Shown one piece after another: positions 42,427 to 50,703 of a DNA stretch of 64,000 bases. A program made the translations under genes and the position numbers. Numbering within the stretch: position 1 is the first letter of the stretch; each line of letters opens with the position of its first letter. A model generated the notes under the pieces. It was given only the letters and a program-made list of their open reading frames with translations. It did no database searches and was not told the DNA's origin. Origin of the DNA: Myxococcales bacterium (GTDB taxonomy: Bacteria > Myxococcota_A > Polyangia > Haliangiales > Haliangiaceae); NCBI GenBank assembly GCA_016706545.1, contig JADJJK010000006.1, positions 1 through 64,000 on the forward strand. The letters run 5' to 3'.

Positions 42427-43079
42427 GGCGACAGGTACACCAGCAAGCCCAGGCGCGCCGAGACGGTCCAGATGGTCACGCGCGGATCGGTGGAGAAGGT
42501 CAGGTCCGGAGGCATCGAGGAGCCCTGCTGCTCGGTCAGCTCGGCCTCCAGCCCGCGCGCGCGCGTGGTGATGCGGCTGGCGCCCACGTGCAGGAGCAAC
42601 GTGACCCGCCGTCGCCCAAGCTCCAGCCCCAGGTGCGCGCTGGCGTAGTCGTAGCCCAGCTCGTCGAGCAGCGGCGAGGCCAGCAGCGGGTCGCCGGTGA
42701 GCCGACGCGCCAGCGGGTTGGCGTCGCCCTCGGGATATCGGCCGGCGCCGAGCGACAGCGTGGGCGTCGCCCAGGTGGACAGCGGCACCAGGGTCAGCCC
42801 GGCGCGCAGGCCCGTGCTGACCAGGTTGTGCGCCACCCCGGCGTGCAGCCGCACGAACGACACCGGGGTCACCGCCACGGAGGCGGCGCCGCCGTCTGGC
42901 ACGCCGACCTCGGCCATGACCCCCACTCGCAGCGGCGAGGCGCCCGCCGCCGTCGCCGCGGACGCGAGGGTCCACGTACACACCGCCACGGTCGCGGTCA
43001 GCGACCGCGCCGACGCAGGCGACGGCAAGCCCGCGCGGCCGGCGTGATCGGCCTGAATCGACGAGCAACGGCGGCGCAT
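42423..43079 (-). CDS. Predicted outer-membrane beta-barrel protein
   Basis: Signal sequence (SLTATVAVCTWTLASAATAAG) followed by amphipathic strands with GxxxxS/T turns (LRAGLTLVPLSTWATPTLSLGAG, VTLLLHVGAS) and a C-terminal strand SARLGLLVYLSP. No named family. ATG 43079 is chosen over an upstream start for its signal peptide. It is divergent from the selenoprotein operon (194 bp between starts) and coupled to the lipoprotein at 41887. Confidence 0.65.
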   Translation of the reverse strand: MRRRCSSIQADHAGRAGLPSPASARSLTATVAVCTWTLASAATAAGASPLRVGVMAEVGVPDGGAASVAVTPVSFVRLHAGVAHNLVSTGLRAGLTLVPLSTWATPTLSLGAGRYPEGDANPLARRLTGDPLLASPLLDELGYDYASAHLGLELGRRRVTLLLHVGASRITTRARGLEAELTEQQGSSMPPDLTFSTDPRVTIWTVSARLGLLVYLSP

Positions 43080-43273
43080 GACAAGTCCAGACTCGGCAGC
43101 AAGCGACGAAGGTGAAGGGCGGCTGCGGCGCGCGCCAAAAAGGCGCCACAGCGCAAGGCGCCTCGAGCGCTGCGGCAGCTCTTTCTGCCTGTAACCGGCC
43201 CCGGCCCCCGGCGTAGTGCCGCACACCCCACCAGCTTGGCGCCCCGAGGGGCCCGGGTTACTCTGAGGTCCTC

Positions 43274-44827
43274 ATGAACCCCGCTCGCACGCGACGCTCC
43301 TTGCTCCTTCCGCTGGCCAACCTGGTCGCGGTCGCGTTCGTGTTCGGTCAGCCGGCGGCGGCGCGCGCGCAGTGTACGACCTGAGTGAATCCAGCGCTCC
43401 CGGGCGGAGCGGACGCAGCAGGGACAGACGGCGATCTCGACGGAGACGGCTGGTCCGCAGGATCTCGCGTGGGCTACTCCTTCGTGCCATACGGGCGCCT
43501 GCAGCAGGGCATGGACGCGGCGCCAAACCCCAGCGGCCTGGGCATCGATGTCCACCTGGGCACGGTGCAAGCTCACGTGGGTGGACCGTCGGGGTTGGCG
43601 CTGGACCTGCAGCTCCCCTTTGGCACCCTGTCGACGCGCAGCGACGGTAGCCGCCGCAGCGACACCGGCGCCGGGGATCTGGAGCTGCGCGCGCGCCAGT
43701 CACTGCAGCGCTGGCTGCGCCTGCCGGTGAAGCTCGCGCTGGCCACCGGGCTTGGCCTGCCCACCGGCGGGTATGTGGCGCGCAGCGGCGCCGCGAACCT
43801 GGCGCCCGAGGCTAGCTACCTGACGCTGGGCCGCGGCACCACCTGGTGGCTCTTCGAGCTGGAGGCGCGCCTTGCGCTCGGGACCCATGCGTCGCTGTTC
43901 GCGCAGGCTGGCGCGCGGCTCCCGCTGGCCCGCACCGAGGACGGCTTCTCGTGGGGCAACGAGGCGCGCGGCTCGCTGGGCGCGCGGCTCTCCACGCCCT
44001 GGCGCCGGGTCAGCGTGCTGGCGTCTGCCGAGGTGCTGTGGCGCGGCACCTCGACCGAGCCGGATCCGTTTGCCGGCGGGCGCGTGACCTCCGCCAACGC
44101 GGGGGGCTGGTTCGTCGCGCTGTCTCCGGCGATCTCCTTGGCGCTGGGGCGCGGCCTGTCGCTCACCGTGGGCGCGCGGGTCCCGGCGCTGGCGGACGTC
44201 AGGGGCAACCAGCTCGTGCCACAGACCGGGTTGTTCACGGGGCTCGCGTACTCGCGGAGCCTGCGCACCACGAGGACGGGCTCGGCGTCGGGCGCGGCGT
44301 CGGGCGCGGCGTCGGCCTCGGCCTCGGCTTTCGGCGCGGCGGGCAGCGCAGCAGGCGCCAAGCGCCAAGCGCACGCGGTGCCTGGCGCGATCACCGTGGT
44401 GGACTACTGGGCCACCTGGTGCAAGCCCTGCGAGGAGATCTCGCGCCAGCTCAACGCCGCCGCCGCGCGCTGGCCCGACGTCAAGATCGTCAAGGTGGAC
44501 GCCAGCACCTGGGACCCTGCGCAGATGGCGGCGGGCTTGCCCGTCGGCGTCGGCGCCCTGCCGGCCGTCGAGGTGTTCACGGCGCAGGGGCTGCGCGCCG
44601 CGTTGCTGGTAGGCCAGGACGCGCTGACCGTGGTGGCGGTCGTCGACGCGCTGCGCGCGGCTAACCCCGCGCAGTCGTCGCTTCCACCCCGGCAGGACTT
44701 CATGACAGCATCTCCCAGCCTGGCCGTTGGCCTGGTCTCTGATCTGGCTTCTGGCCTGGCCATTGGCCTGGTCTCTGATCTGGCTTCTGGCCGCGCTCGC
44801 CCTCACTCCATGCAAGGACCGCCCTGA
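43274..44827 (+). CDS. Predicted selenoprotein: CxxU, barrel and thioredoxin domains
   Basis: ATG 43274 opens a signal peptide (LLLPLANLVAVAFVFGQPAA). The frame meets TGA at 43382-43384 and then continues in the same frame for 480 codons. Reading TGA as Sec gives AQCTTU, a CxxU motif (Cys34, Sec37) at the mature N-terminus. A hairpin with the right spacing follows. The middle (~45-340) is a barrel-like region, then an Ala/Ser linker and a thioredoxin domain with WATWCKPC (Cys383/Cys386). The tail has two 12-aa repeats. The stop shares one base with the next ATG (TGATG). Alternative: signal peptide fragment plus reinitiation at GTG 43385. Confidence 0.72.
43385..43411 (+). promoter_or_regulatory. 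Candidate bacterial SECIS hairpin 1
   Basis: Directly after TGA 43382-43384: CGCTCC (43395-43400), loop CGGGC, GGAGCG (43406-43411). Six GC-rich pairs; 16 nt separate the TGA from the loop, and G is the second loop base. This fits the loose consensus for bacterial SECIS elements (short stem, 16-37 nt spacing, G early in the loop). Confidence 0.6.
44727..44798. repeat. 36-bp tandem repeat in selenoprotein tail
   Basis: Two 36-bp units starting TTGGCCTGGTCTCTGATC encode GLVSDLASGLA twice at the C-terminus of the first selenoprotein candidate. Confidence 0.85.
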
Positions 44828-45381
44828 TGTCGATCTCTGTTCGCAAGACCGTGCTGACCCTGGCGCTCGCGTTGACTGTCGCCCCGTGGGGCTGCAGCGA
44901 TGGCGGCGGCTCGACGGTGGATGGCCCCGTGGCGGATGCCTCGCTGGCGCGTCCGTCCTGGACGCTCGAGGACGTGCAGCCCCTGAGTCCGCGGACCGGA
45001 CAGACCTACGGCCTCGACACCTTCTCCGCCAAGGTCGTGGTGGTGACCCTCGTCGAGGGGTATTGAACGGTCTGCCGGTCCCAGGTTGGGACCCTCGAGA
45101 CCCTGGCCTCTGCCCTCGTCGCCGAGGGCTACCCGGTGCAGTTCGTGCTGCTCTCGGATCAGAACGCGACGGACTTCGCGGGGCGGACCGCGGTGCCGAT
45201 CTTCCGCGATCCAGCGGCTGGCCGGCCGACCTGGGCGCAGATGGAGCCGGGCGCGGTCAAGCATGACACCTTCGTGTACTCCCGCGCTGGCCAGCGCGCG
45301 CTGTTCTGGGACGCTAGCGCGCGCAACTTCTCGCAGTGGAGCGCAGAGATCCGCGCCGCGGTGGAGGCGCAGGGCAAGTAG
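44827..45381 (+). CDS. Predicted selenoprotein: thioredoxin-like lipoprotein with UxxC
   Basis: A signal with lipobox-like Cys (ALTVAPWGCSDGG) precedes a thioredoxin-like fold: FSAKVVVVTLVEGY, then TGA at 45064-45066, then TVCRSQVGTLETLA and VQFVLLSDQNATDFAG, VPIFRDPAAG. With TGA as Sec the sequence is GY-U-TV-C (Sec80, Cys83), exactly where thioredoxins and peroxiredoxin-like proteins have CxxC. The fold is incomplete without the downstream half, which stays in frame to a TAG at 45381. A SECIS-like hairpin follows the TGA. Coupled to the preceding gene by TGATG. It probably exchanges electrons with the thioredoxin domain or CxxU of that protein in the periplasm. Confidence 0.82.
45069..45102 (+). 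promoter_or_regulatory. Candidate bacterial SECIS hairpin 2
   Basis: GGTCCCA (45077-45083), loop GGT (45084-45086), TGGGACC (45087-45093): seven perfect pairs, extended by GGTCT (45069-45073) with AGACC (45098-45102) across a small internal loop. 17 nt lie between the TGA and the loop, whose first bases are GG followed by T, as in known bacterial SECIS elements. Confidence 0.78.
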
Positions 45382-45432
45382 CCCACGCGCGCGGCTGCGG
45401 CGTCGCCGGCTGCAGCGTCGCCGGCGGCAGCG

Positions 45433-46431
45433 TCAGTTGCCGTCGCTCATGCCCCATCGGTAGCCGCGCGCCTCGATCTGCGCCAGCAGCGGCGCCACGG
45501 CGACAGGGCCTGCGCCCTGGGCAGACGACGACGCGCCGGCCTGGGCCAGCAGCTCGGCGAGGTGCGCGGCGCCGGTCTGGAACGCGGACAGCCCGTCCTC
45601 GTCGAAGACGTAGAACCGCACGCGGTCGACGCCGGCCATCCGCGCCGCCAGGAGCTGCATCAGCGTCATCGCGTGGCGGCTGCCGCCAAACGCGCCGCAG
45701 CCCCAGAACCCGGTGCGGATCTCCACCGGCGAGCGCCGCCACAGGCGCCGCGACTCGGCGACCGCTGCTGAGAACCCGGTGAAGGCGGTGACCATCACCC
45801 GCTCGACATCTTCTGAATCGTACGTGCCAAAGCCGCCGCTGGGCGCGGCGATGGCGATGAGGTTCGTCCGCGTCGGCGGCGTCAGCACGCGGGTGGCCTC
45901 CAGCACCTCCGACGCCGACGCCGCGGCGAACCGGTTGCCGTACAGGCCGCCTGGCCGCGACGACGTGGGCGCCGTCTGCAGCTCGCAGCGCCGCTCCACG
46001 CCGGTCACCAGCACGGGCGTCGGACGGCGCCGCTCCTCGGTGAGCGCGGGCAGCCCTTCGGCGAGCAGGGCCTCGAGCACGCAGCCCAGGAGCGGGTGCT
46101 CCGCCGCCTGCAGCTCGTCTTGCGCCAGCAGCGATGAGGCGTAGCCGCAGAACAGGTGGGGGTCCGCGAAGTTGAGGTGCCAGACGCCGCGTTCGTCGCC
46201 TCGATAGTCGAAGGTCCCGGGCACCGCCTCGATCTCGGTGTCGGCGAGCTGGCAAGTGTCCGGCAAGGCAGCCTCGCGCCAGCGGGTCAGCTCGAGCGTC
46301 CCCGAGTGAGCGGCCCCCGGCGGGCAGCACAGGTCAAACACTAGCTGCTTGTGTGGGTGCAGCTCCGCGGGCGGGTGGTTGGCGATCAAGGCCGCTGCGT
46401 CGTACCGGCGCCGGGTCAGGCAATCGAGCAT
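45433..46431 (-). CDS. PARG-like ADP-ribose glycohydrolase family protein
   Basis: 332 aa with the landmarks of poly(ADP-ribose) glycohydrolases: HLNFADPHLFCGYASSLLAQDELQ corresponds to the family loop (FAN..GGG..QEE), with QDE retaining the catalytic-position Glu but a degenerate GGG (FCGYA). The C-terminal VEIRTGFWGCGAFGGSRHAM corresponds to the TGNWGCGAFGGD motif. It would remove ADP-ribose from proteins, but substrate specificity may differ. Cytoplasmic. Divergent from the pseudokinase, with a palindromic operator between them. Confidence 0.75.
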   Translation of the reverse strand: MLDCLTRRRYDAAALIANHPPAELHPHKQLVFDLCCPPGAAHSGTLELTRWREAALPDTCQLADTEIEAVPGTFDYRGDERGVWHLNFADPHLFCGYASSLLAQDELQAAEHPLLGCVLEALLAEGLPALTEERRRPTPVLVTGVERRCELQTAPTSSRPGGLYGNRFAAASASEVLEATRVLTPPTRTNLIAIAAPSGGFGTYDSEDVERVMVTAFTGFSAAVAESRRLWRRSPVEIRTGFWGCGAFGGSRHAMTLMQLLAARMAGVDRVRFYVFDEDGLSAFQTGAAHLAELLAQAGASSSAQGAGPVAVAPLLAQIEARGYRWGMSDGN

Positions 46432-46443
46432 CCTGGTTTATTA

Positions 46444-46458
46444 GTGTACATCGTACAC
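46444..46458. promoter_or_regulatory. GTGTAC-N3-GTACAC palindrome
   Basis: Perfect dyad GTGTAC ATC GTACAC, 13 bp upstream of the PARG-like ATG and 81 bp upstream of the pseudokinase ATG, in an AT-richer patch (GGTTTATTAGTGTACATC). It resembles TetR-family operators. The regulator is not evident in the window. Confidence 0.55.
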
Positions 46459-46538
46459 AGTGTCAAGGACCTTGCCGGCGTGGCCTGGAAATGGACCGGG
46501 CCCTCGCAGATCGGGGGGGCGCCGCGTATCCTTCACGG

Positions 46539-47450
46539 ATGGGCGAGCTGCAAGCAGGCGATGTAGTGGGCGACTACGAGATCATCGATTGTCTGGGACG
46601 GTCATCGAGCTACGCGACCTATGTTGCCCACCTGGCGACCGGAGACCTCTGCCACATCCGGCTGGTGATGAAGCGGTTCGAGAGCGACGACGCCCTGACG
46701 CCGCATCATCAGTTCTACTTCCAGGAGGCAGGCCTTGGCCTGCTGCTGTCGCACCCCAACATCGCGCAGCTCTACGACCTGGCCAAGGATGGCGGCTATC
46801 CCTTCCTGATCTACGAGTATGTCCATGGTGAGTCGGCGGCGAAGATCGCGCGGCGAGGGCGGTTCTCGGTGCCAGCGGTCCTCACGCTGGGGATGGCGGT
46901 GGCTCGCGGGCTCGACTACGCGCACAACCTGACGGCGAACGATGGAGCGCCGCTGCACGTCGTCCACGGCGGCGTCTCGCCGAGCACCGTGCTCGTCGGC
47001 TACGACGGCAACGTCAAGCTCATCGACTTCGAATGCGGAGGTCTGCTTCGCGCGCGGCCCCCGACGCGGGTCGCGCTCGGGTACATGTCGCCGGAGCAGG
47101 TGCGCGGGCAGCCCGCTGATCACCGGAGCGATCTGTTCTCTCTCGGAGTGGTGCTCTACGAGCTGTTGACCGGGACGTCTCCGTTTGTGCGCGACAGCGA
47201 GTTCGCGACGATGGAGGCGATCCTCCGGCGGCCGTTGCCGCCGGAGACAAGGCGAGCCCTCGACACGCTCGGCTGTCCGGAGGCGCTGGCGCAGGTGGTG
47301 ATGGCGACGCTGGAGCGGGATCCAACGCAGCGCCCGCAGAGCGCGCGTGAGCTGGGGGCTGCGCTGGCGGCGGTGGCGCACAGCGAGCGGCTCGAGTGTT
47401 CGCCGCAGGTGCTGGCGCAGCTCCTCCAGGTCCCGTCGCTACGCGGGTGA
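46539..47450 (+). CDS. Protein pseudokinase (eukaryotic-like fold)
   Basis: 303 aa Ser/Thr-kinase fold: start VVGDYEIIDCLGRSSSYATY (Gly loop degenerate), Lys45 in LVMKRF, Glu63 in helix C, then HGGVSPSTVLV where HRDVSPxNVLV is expected, and DFE (163-165) instead of DFG. SPE, the F-helix DLFSLGVVLYELLTG and a later Arg are kept. Loss of the catalytic Asp and the Mg-binding Asn argues against phosphotransfer, so it should act as a scaffold or allosteric switch. No transmembrane helix. Convergent (2 bp) with a PPP phosphatase. Confidence 0.88.
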   Translation: MGELQAGDVVGDYEIIDCLGRSSSYATYVAHLATGDLCHIRLVMKRFESDDALTPHHQFYFQEAGLGLLLSHPNIAQLYDLAKDGGYPFLIYEYVHGESAAKIARRGRFSVPAVLTLGMAVARGLDYAHNLTANDGAPLHVVHGGVSPSTVLVGYDGNVKLIDFECGGLLRARPPTRVALGYMSPEQVRGQPADHRSDLFSLGVVLYELLTGTSPFVRDSEFATMEAILRRPLPPETRRALDTLGCPEALAQVVMATLERDPTQRPQSARELGAALAAVAHSERLECSPQVLAQLLQVPSLRG

Positions 47451-47452
47451 GG

Positions 47453-48241
47453 TCAGCGCGACTCGTACACCAGGCGCTCTGGCAGCAGCAGGCCGGTGAG
47501 AAAGCCGCCCTTGCCGCAGCCGGTGTCCAGGCCGGCGCAGGCCGGACCCGCCCATAGATCAGCGGGATCTTCTGGGGTGAACGTGGAGAGCTCCGGCGGC
47601 AGCGACTTGGTGACGGTGTGGCCAAAGACCACGAGCTTGCCGCGGTAGTTGACGAAGAAGTCGCGATCGCGCAGCCACAACAGCGCCGACGGCGGGGTGG
47701 TCTGCGACGGGTGGGGGAAGCCCTCGCCCTGGCGCTTGATGCCGGCGTGGACATAAATGGCGTGCTCGTCCTCGTAGAAGTACGGCAGCTCGCGCATCCA
47801 GGCCACCACGTCGGGCGGGAAGAACGCGCCGCGCTCCATGGCGGCGAAGTCCTCGGAGTCCGGCGTGTCGCGGGCGAGGCTGGCTTCGCCTTCGCCCTTG
47901 CCTTCGCCTTCGGTGGCGACCTTGGGCTCGCGTCCCTGGAACGAGCGCAGGGTGTCCAGGCACCCGTTGCCGCGCACGATGATGAACTCGAACCAGCCCT
48001 GGTCGATCACCTTGAGCCAGGCGTCCTCGTGGTTGCCGCGCAGCGCCACCACCTTGGCCGGGCCGCTGGCGGCCAGCGCCCGCACCCGGGCGATGACCTG
48101 GGCGGAGTGAGGGCCTCGATCGAGGTAGTCCCCCAAGAAGACGATGGTGTCGTCGGCGCCCAGGCGCGGCGCGTTGATGAGCAGCCGCTCCAGCGCGTCG
48201 AGGTCCCCGTGGATGTCACCAATGGCGAGAGTTCGTCCCAT
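47453..48241 (-). CDS. PPP-family serine/threonine protein phosphatase
   Basis: Calcineurin-like metallophosphoesterase with GDIHG (8-12), GDYLDRG (37-43), GNHE (69-72), a His in YVHAG and VFGHT near the C-terminus. This set matches bacterial PPP phosphatases (PrpA/lambda type). A Glu/Gly-rich insertion (EGEGKGEGEAS, ~110-120) is extra. It could dephosphorylate proteins or nucleotides such as Ap4A; the length and motifs fit either. Convergent with the pseudokinase. Confidence 0.9.
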   Translation of the reverse strand: MGRTLAIGDIHGDLDALERLLINAPRLGADDTIVFLGDYLDRGPHSAQVIARVRALAASGPAKVVALRGNHEDAWLKVIDQGWFEFIIVRGNGCLDTLRSFQGREPKVATEGEGKGEGEASLARDTPDSEDFAAMERGAFFPPDVVAWMRELPYFYEDEHAIYVHAGIKRQGEGFPHPSQTTPPSALLWLRDRDFFVNYRGKLVVFGHTVTKSLPPELSTFTPEDPADLWAGPACAGLDTGCGKGGFLTGLLLPERLVYESR

Positions 48242-48332
48242 TATTTTCGATCACGTCGGCGAAGGGTTTCCAGCGAGACGGCGCAGTCATCCAGATGATG
48301 CCGCAACCGGGCGAGCGACTCACGCTCGAAGG

Positions 48333-49034
48333 TCAGATCTTGGAACAGCGAGGGTGCCCGACCAGGACGCGCAGCAACGCGGCGGCGTCTTCGGCGTAGC
48401 GCAGGTGGGTTGCCTGCGGTTTTTGCGCCGGGGCGGGAGCGGCCTTGGCCGCGGCGAGCCCGGTGGTGGCGTCTCCTGGGCCGTGGGCGTCAGCCGGCGG
48501 CGGGCCGCCGAGGACGTAATATCCTCCCAGCGTGCCCCGGGACAGGCCCGGCTGGATGCGTGGCGCAGCCGACAGCCCGCCGGGGATCGGCGGCGAGTGA
48601 CGCGCCGGTTTGCCCTGGGCGTCGCCGGTCGCAGCGGCCTCGGCGGCGAGCTCGCCGAACTCGCCGGCGTGGCTCGCGGCGCTGGGCTCCGCTGGGCGCG
48701 CCAGCGGATGCCGCGCGCTGACCGCGGCGATGACAGCCGGATCCGTCTCATGCTCGGCGGCGAGGATCGTGCTGGTCGTCATCGTCGCGACCTCCAGCGT
48801 CTTGCCCACCCATTCGCGATACGGCACGTCGAACAGCGAGCTCTCGCCGACCCGCGGATCGCTGTCGCGAATGACCACGTGTTCGCGGTCGGTGCCGGGC
48901 AGCCCGCGAACCACCACGTACTTGCGCCCCTTGGCCTCATGCACCCCGATCACGTACACGCTGCCCTGCGTTTGCACGCGATAGACCGAGGCCGCCCCGG
49001 TCCGAAGATCCCCAAACACGGTGTGATTCGCCAC
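48333..49034 (-). CDS. Hypothetical protein
   Basis: No family recognised. A compact N-terminal ~100-residue beta domain (VYRVQTQGSVYVIGVHEAKGRKYVVVRGLPG ... VPYREWVGKTLEVATMTTS) is followed by a disordered Pro/Ala/Gly-rich tail. No signal or TM. The start is uncertain; GTG 49034 with an upstream AGG is the first plausible one, since residues further upstream read as antisense/low-complexity sequence. Possibly co-transcribed with the downstream phosphatase gene (91 bp gap). Confidence 0.6.
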   Translation of the reverse strand: MANHTVFGDLRTGAASVYRVQTQGSVYVIGVHEAKGRKYVVVRGLPGTDREHVVIRDSDPRVGESSLFDVPYREWVGKTLEVATMTTSTILAAEHETDPAVIAAVSARHPLARPAEPSAASHAGEFGELAAEAAATGDAQGKPARHSPPIPGGLSAAPRIQPGLSRGTLGGYYVLGGPPPADAHGPGDATTGLAAAKAAPAPAQKPQATHLRYAEDAAALLRVLVGHPRCSKI

Positions 49035-49111
49035 GAACGAAAGCGTACCTGTTGCGGTGCCCAGGGGCGAGGGAATCGGGCTGGCCGACGCGGCGCTCGT
49101 GTGCGGTCTTG

Positions 49112-50284
49112 CTACCCGCCGCGCGCAGCCAGCGCGGCGCGCACCAGCGCGGCGGCGCGCTCGCCCACCGCGCACGCCGCGGTGGCGCCGTGGCCGCCAA
49201 GGCCCGCGGCCCAGATGAGCGCGGGCTGGGCTGGATCTGCCTCGAGCACCATCTTGCGGTCGGGCGCGAACGTGCGCTGGCAGCTCCAGGCCTGCAGCAG
49301 CGGCGGGGCGTCGGCCGCCCAGGCAGGGGAGAAGCCGCCCAGGCGGCGCCATAGCTCTGGCTCCGCGTCGTGGTCCAGTCGCTGGTCGCCCGGCGAGCCG
49401 GGGCGCTCGTCGCACGGGGAGACCAGCCAGCTACCGTCGTCGCAGGGGCGCAGGTAGACCTCGGTGGCGCCCAGGTGCCAGACGAACGGCCCCGCCGCCG
49501 TCAACCCCAAAGGGGGCTGCTCGTCGGGCGGAGCGCGGAGCGTGGCGGGGCGCGGACCGGGCACCGCGTAGACGTGGCGGCGCAGCGGCGCGAACGACCG
49601 GCCGGTGAGCTGCCCGGCCCAGGCGCCGCTGGCCTCGACGACCACGCGCGCGAACAGCGCGCCGCGCGAGGTGCCGACGCGCAGGCTCGCGCCCGAGGCG
49701 CCCGCGGCGCCCGAGTCGCCCGAGGTCGTCGCGTGGGGGGCGTGGGTCCTGGTGACTTCGGTGATCTCGGTGATCTCGGTGACCTCGGTGTCCAGGAGCA
49801 GGTGCGCGCCGCGCGCGGTTGCCTCGCGCACCAGGTAGCGCAAGAACGGCTGCACGTCGATGAGGCCGTCGCTTGGCACCCACAGTCCGGCGTGCGCGCG
49901 CACGCCCAGGTCACGCAGCGCTGCTGCGTCGAGCGCTCGGCACGGCACCTGCCAGGCGGCGGCGCGCCGCAGGTAGCCCTGCAGGTGTGACTCTTCGTCG
50001 AAGGTGAGGAGGCCGCCGTGCTGGTGCCAGAACGCGCCATCGCCGTGACGGCGCAGGAGCTCGGCGCCGGCCACGGTCAGCGCGGTGGTCGCTTCGTCCT
50101 CCGCGAGCTGCCGCCCCATGCCAGCGCTGCGACCGCTCGCGAACTGTCCCAGCTCCAGGGCGCGCTCCAGGAGCGCGATGCGCAGCGACGGCTCTTGGCG
50201 AGCGAGCGCCCACGCGGTGGCGGCTCCAGCGAAGCCGGCGCCGATGATGGCGACATCTACCGGGCCGGCGGCGAGATCGGCCAT
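49112..50284 (-). CDS. FAD-dependent DAO-type oxidoreductase
   Basis: D-amino-acid-oxidase family. N-terminal Rossmann motif VDVAIIGAGFAGAATAWALAR with an acidic end strand (IALLER), RSAGMGRQL near the flavin, and C-terminal LIWAAGLGGHGATAACAVGE closing the FAD site. A low-complexity EVTEITEITEVT insert lies mid-protein. Likely oxidises an amine, sarcosine-like or glycine-like substrate; not assignable further. ATG 50284 is used; GTG 50314 is an alternative, and neither has a clear ribosome-binding site. Confidence 0.88.
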   Translation of the reverse strand: MADLAAGPVDVAIIGAGFAGAATAWALARQEPSLRIALLERALELGQFASGRSAGMGRQLAEDEATTALTVAGAELLRRHGDGAFWHQHGGLLTFDEESHLQGYLRRAAAWQVPCRALDAAALRDLGVRAHAGLWVPSDGLIDVQPFLRYLVREATARGAHLLLDTEVTEITEITEVTRTHAPHATTSGDSGAAGASGASLRVGTSRGALFARVVVEASGAWAGQLTGRSFAPLRRHVYAVPGPRPATLRAPPDEQPPLGLTAAGPFVWHLGATEVYLRPCDDGSWLVSPCDERPGSPGDQRLDHDAEPELWRRLGGFSPAWAADAPPLLQAWSCQRTFAPDRKMVLEADPAQPALIWAAGLGGHGATAACAVGERAAALVRAALAARGG

Positions 50285-50703
50285 CAAGCGCTGGGGGGGA
50301 AGATCGGTGGGCACGGCGGGCGGCGGCGGGCGGCGATGGGGGCGACGGCGACGAAGGGCGACGGGGAGCGACGAGCGCGAACGAAGAAGGAGCGCTGGAA
50401 GATAGAAGAACTCGAGCGAAGGACAAGGCGGTCATCGCATGAGATCTGGTGCAAAGGCCAGCGTGGGTGCGCGCGAGGCATCGCGGGACCGTGCGCTCGA
50501 TCGTCGCGGTGGCGCGCGGCGGCGGCCCCGAACGTCCCGAACGCCCGATCATCTCGATCGCTTGGTGAACGCAAAGAGCGCGTGGCCAAGCGCGTGTCCG
50601 GCGAAATTCGGACGCGCTGGCCGGCCCCCGGACGGAGCCGGACACGTCGCACAAGAGTTCCAAGGCCTTGCTGCTGGTGCGCGGCATGCATTGGGTGAGC
50701 GCG
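50285..50703. other. Intergenic region between divergent genes
   Basis: 419 bp between the oxidoreductase and the lamin-tail genes. A purine-rich GGCGAC/GGCGGG low-complexity stretch occupies ~50313-50400. I see no supported gene, dyad or RNA; promoters for both directions should lie here. Confidence 0.5.

Noticed and set aside
43382..43384. TGA read as an ordinary stop with a separate gene from GTG 43385
   Set aside because: Possible, but it would leave a 36-codon signal peptide alone and a barrel protein without export signal, and it ignores the hairpin and the UxxC neighbour. Kept as the alternative only.
45064..45066. TGA in the second gene as a sequencing error or nonsense mutation
   Set aside because: The codon is exactly at a redox-Cys position, followed by a SECIS-like hairpin, and a second such TGA lies in the coupled gene. 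Error in both is unlikely.
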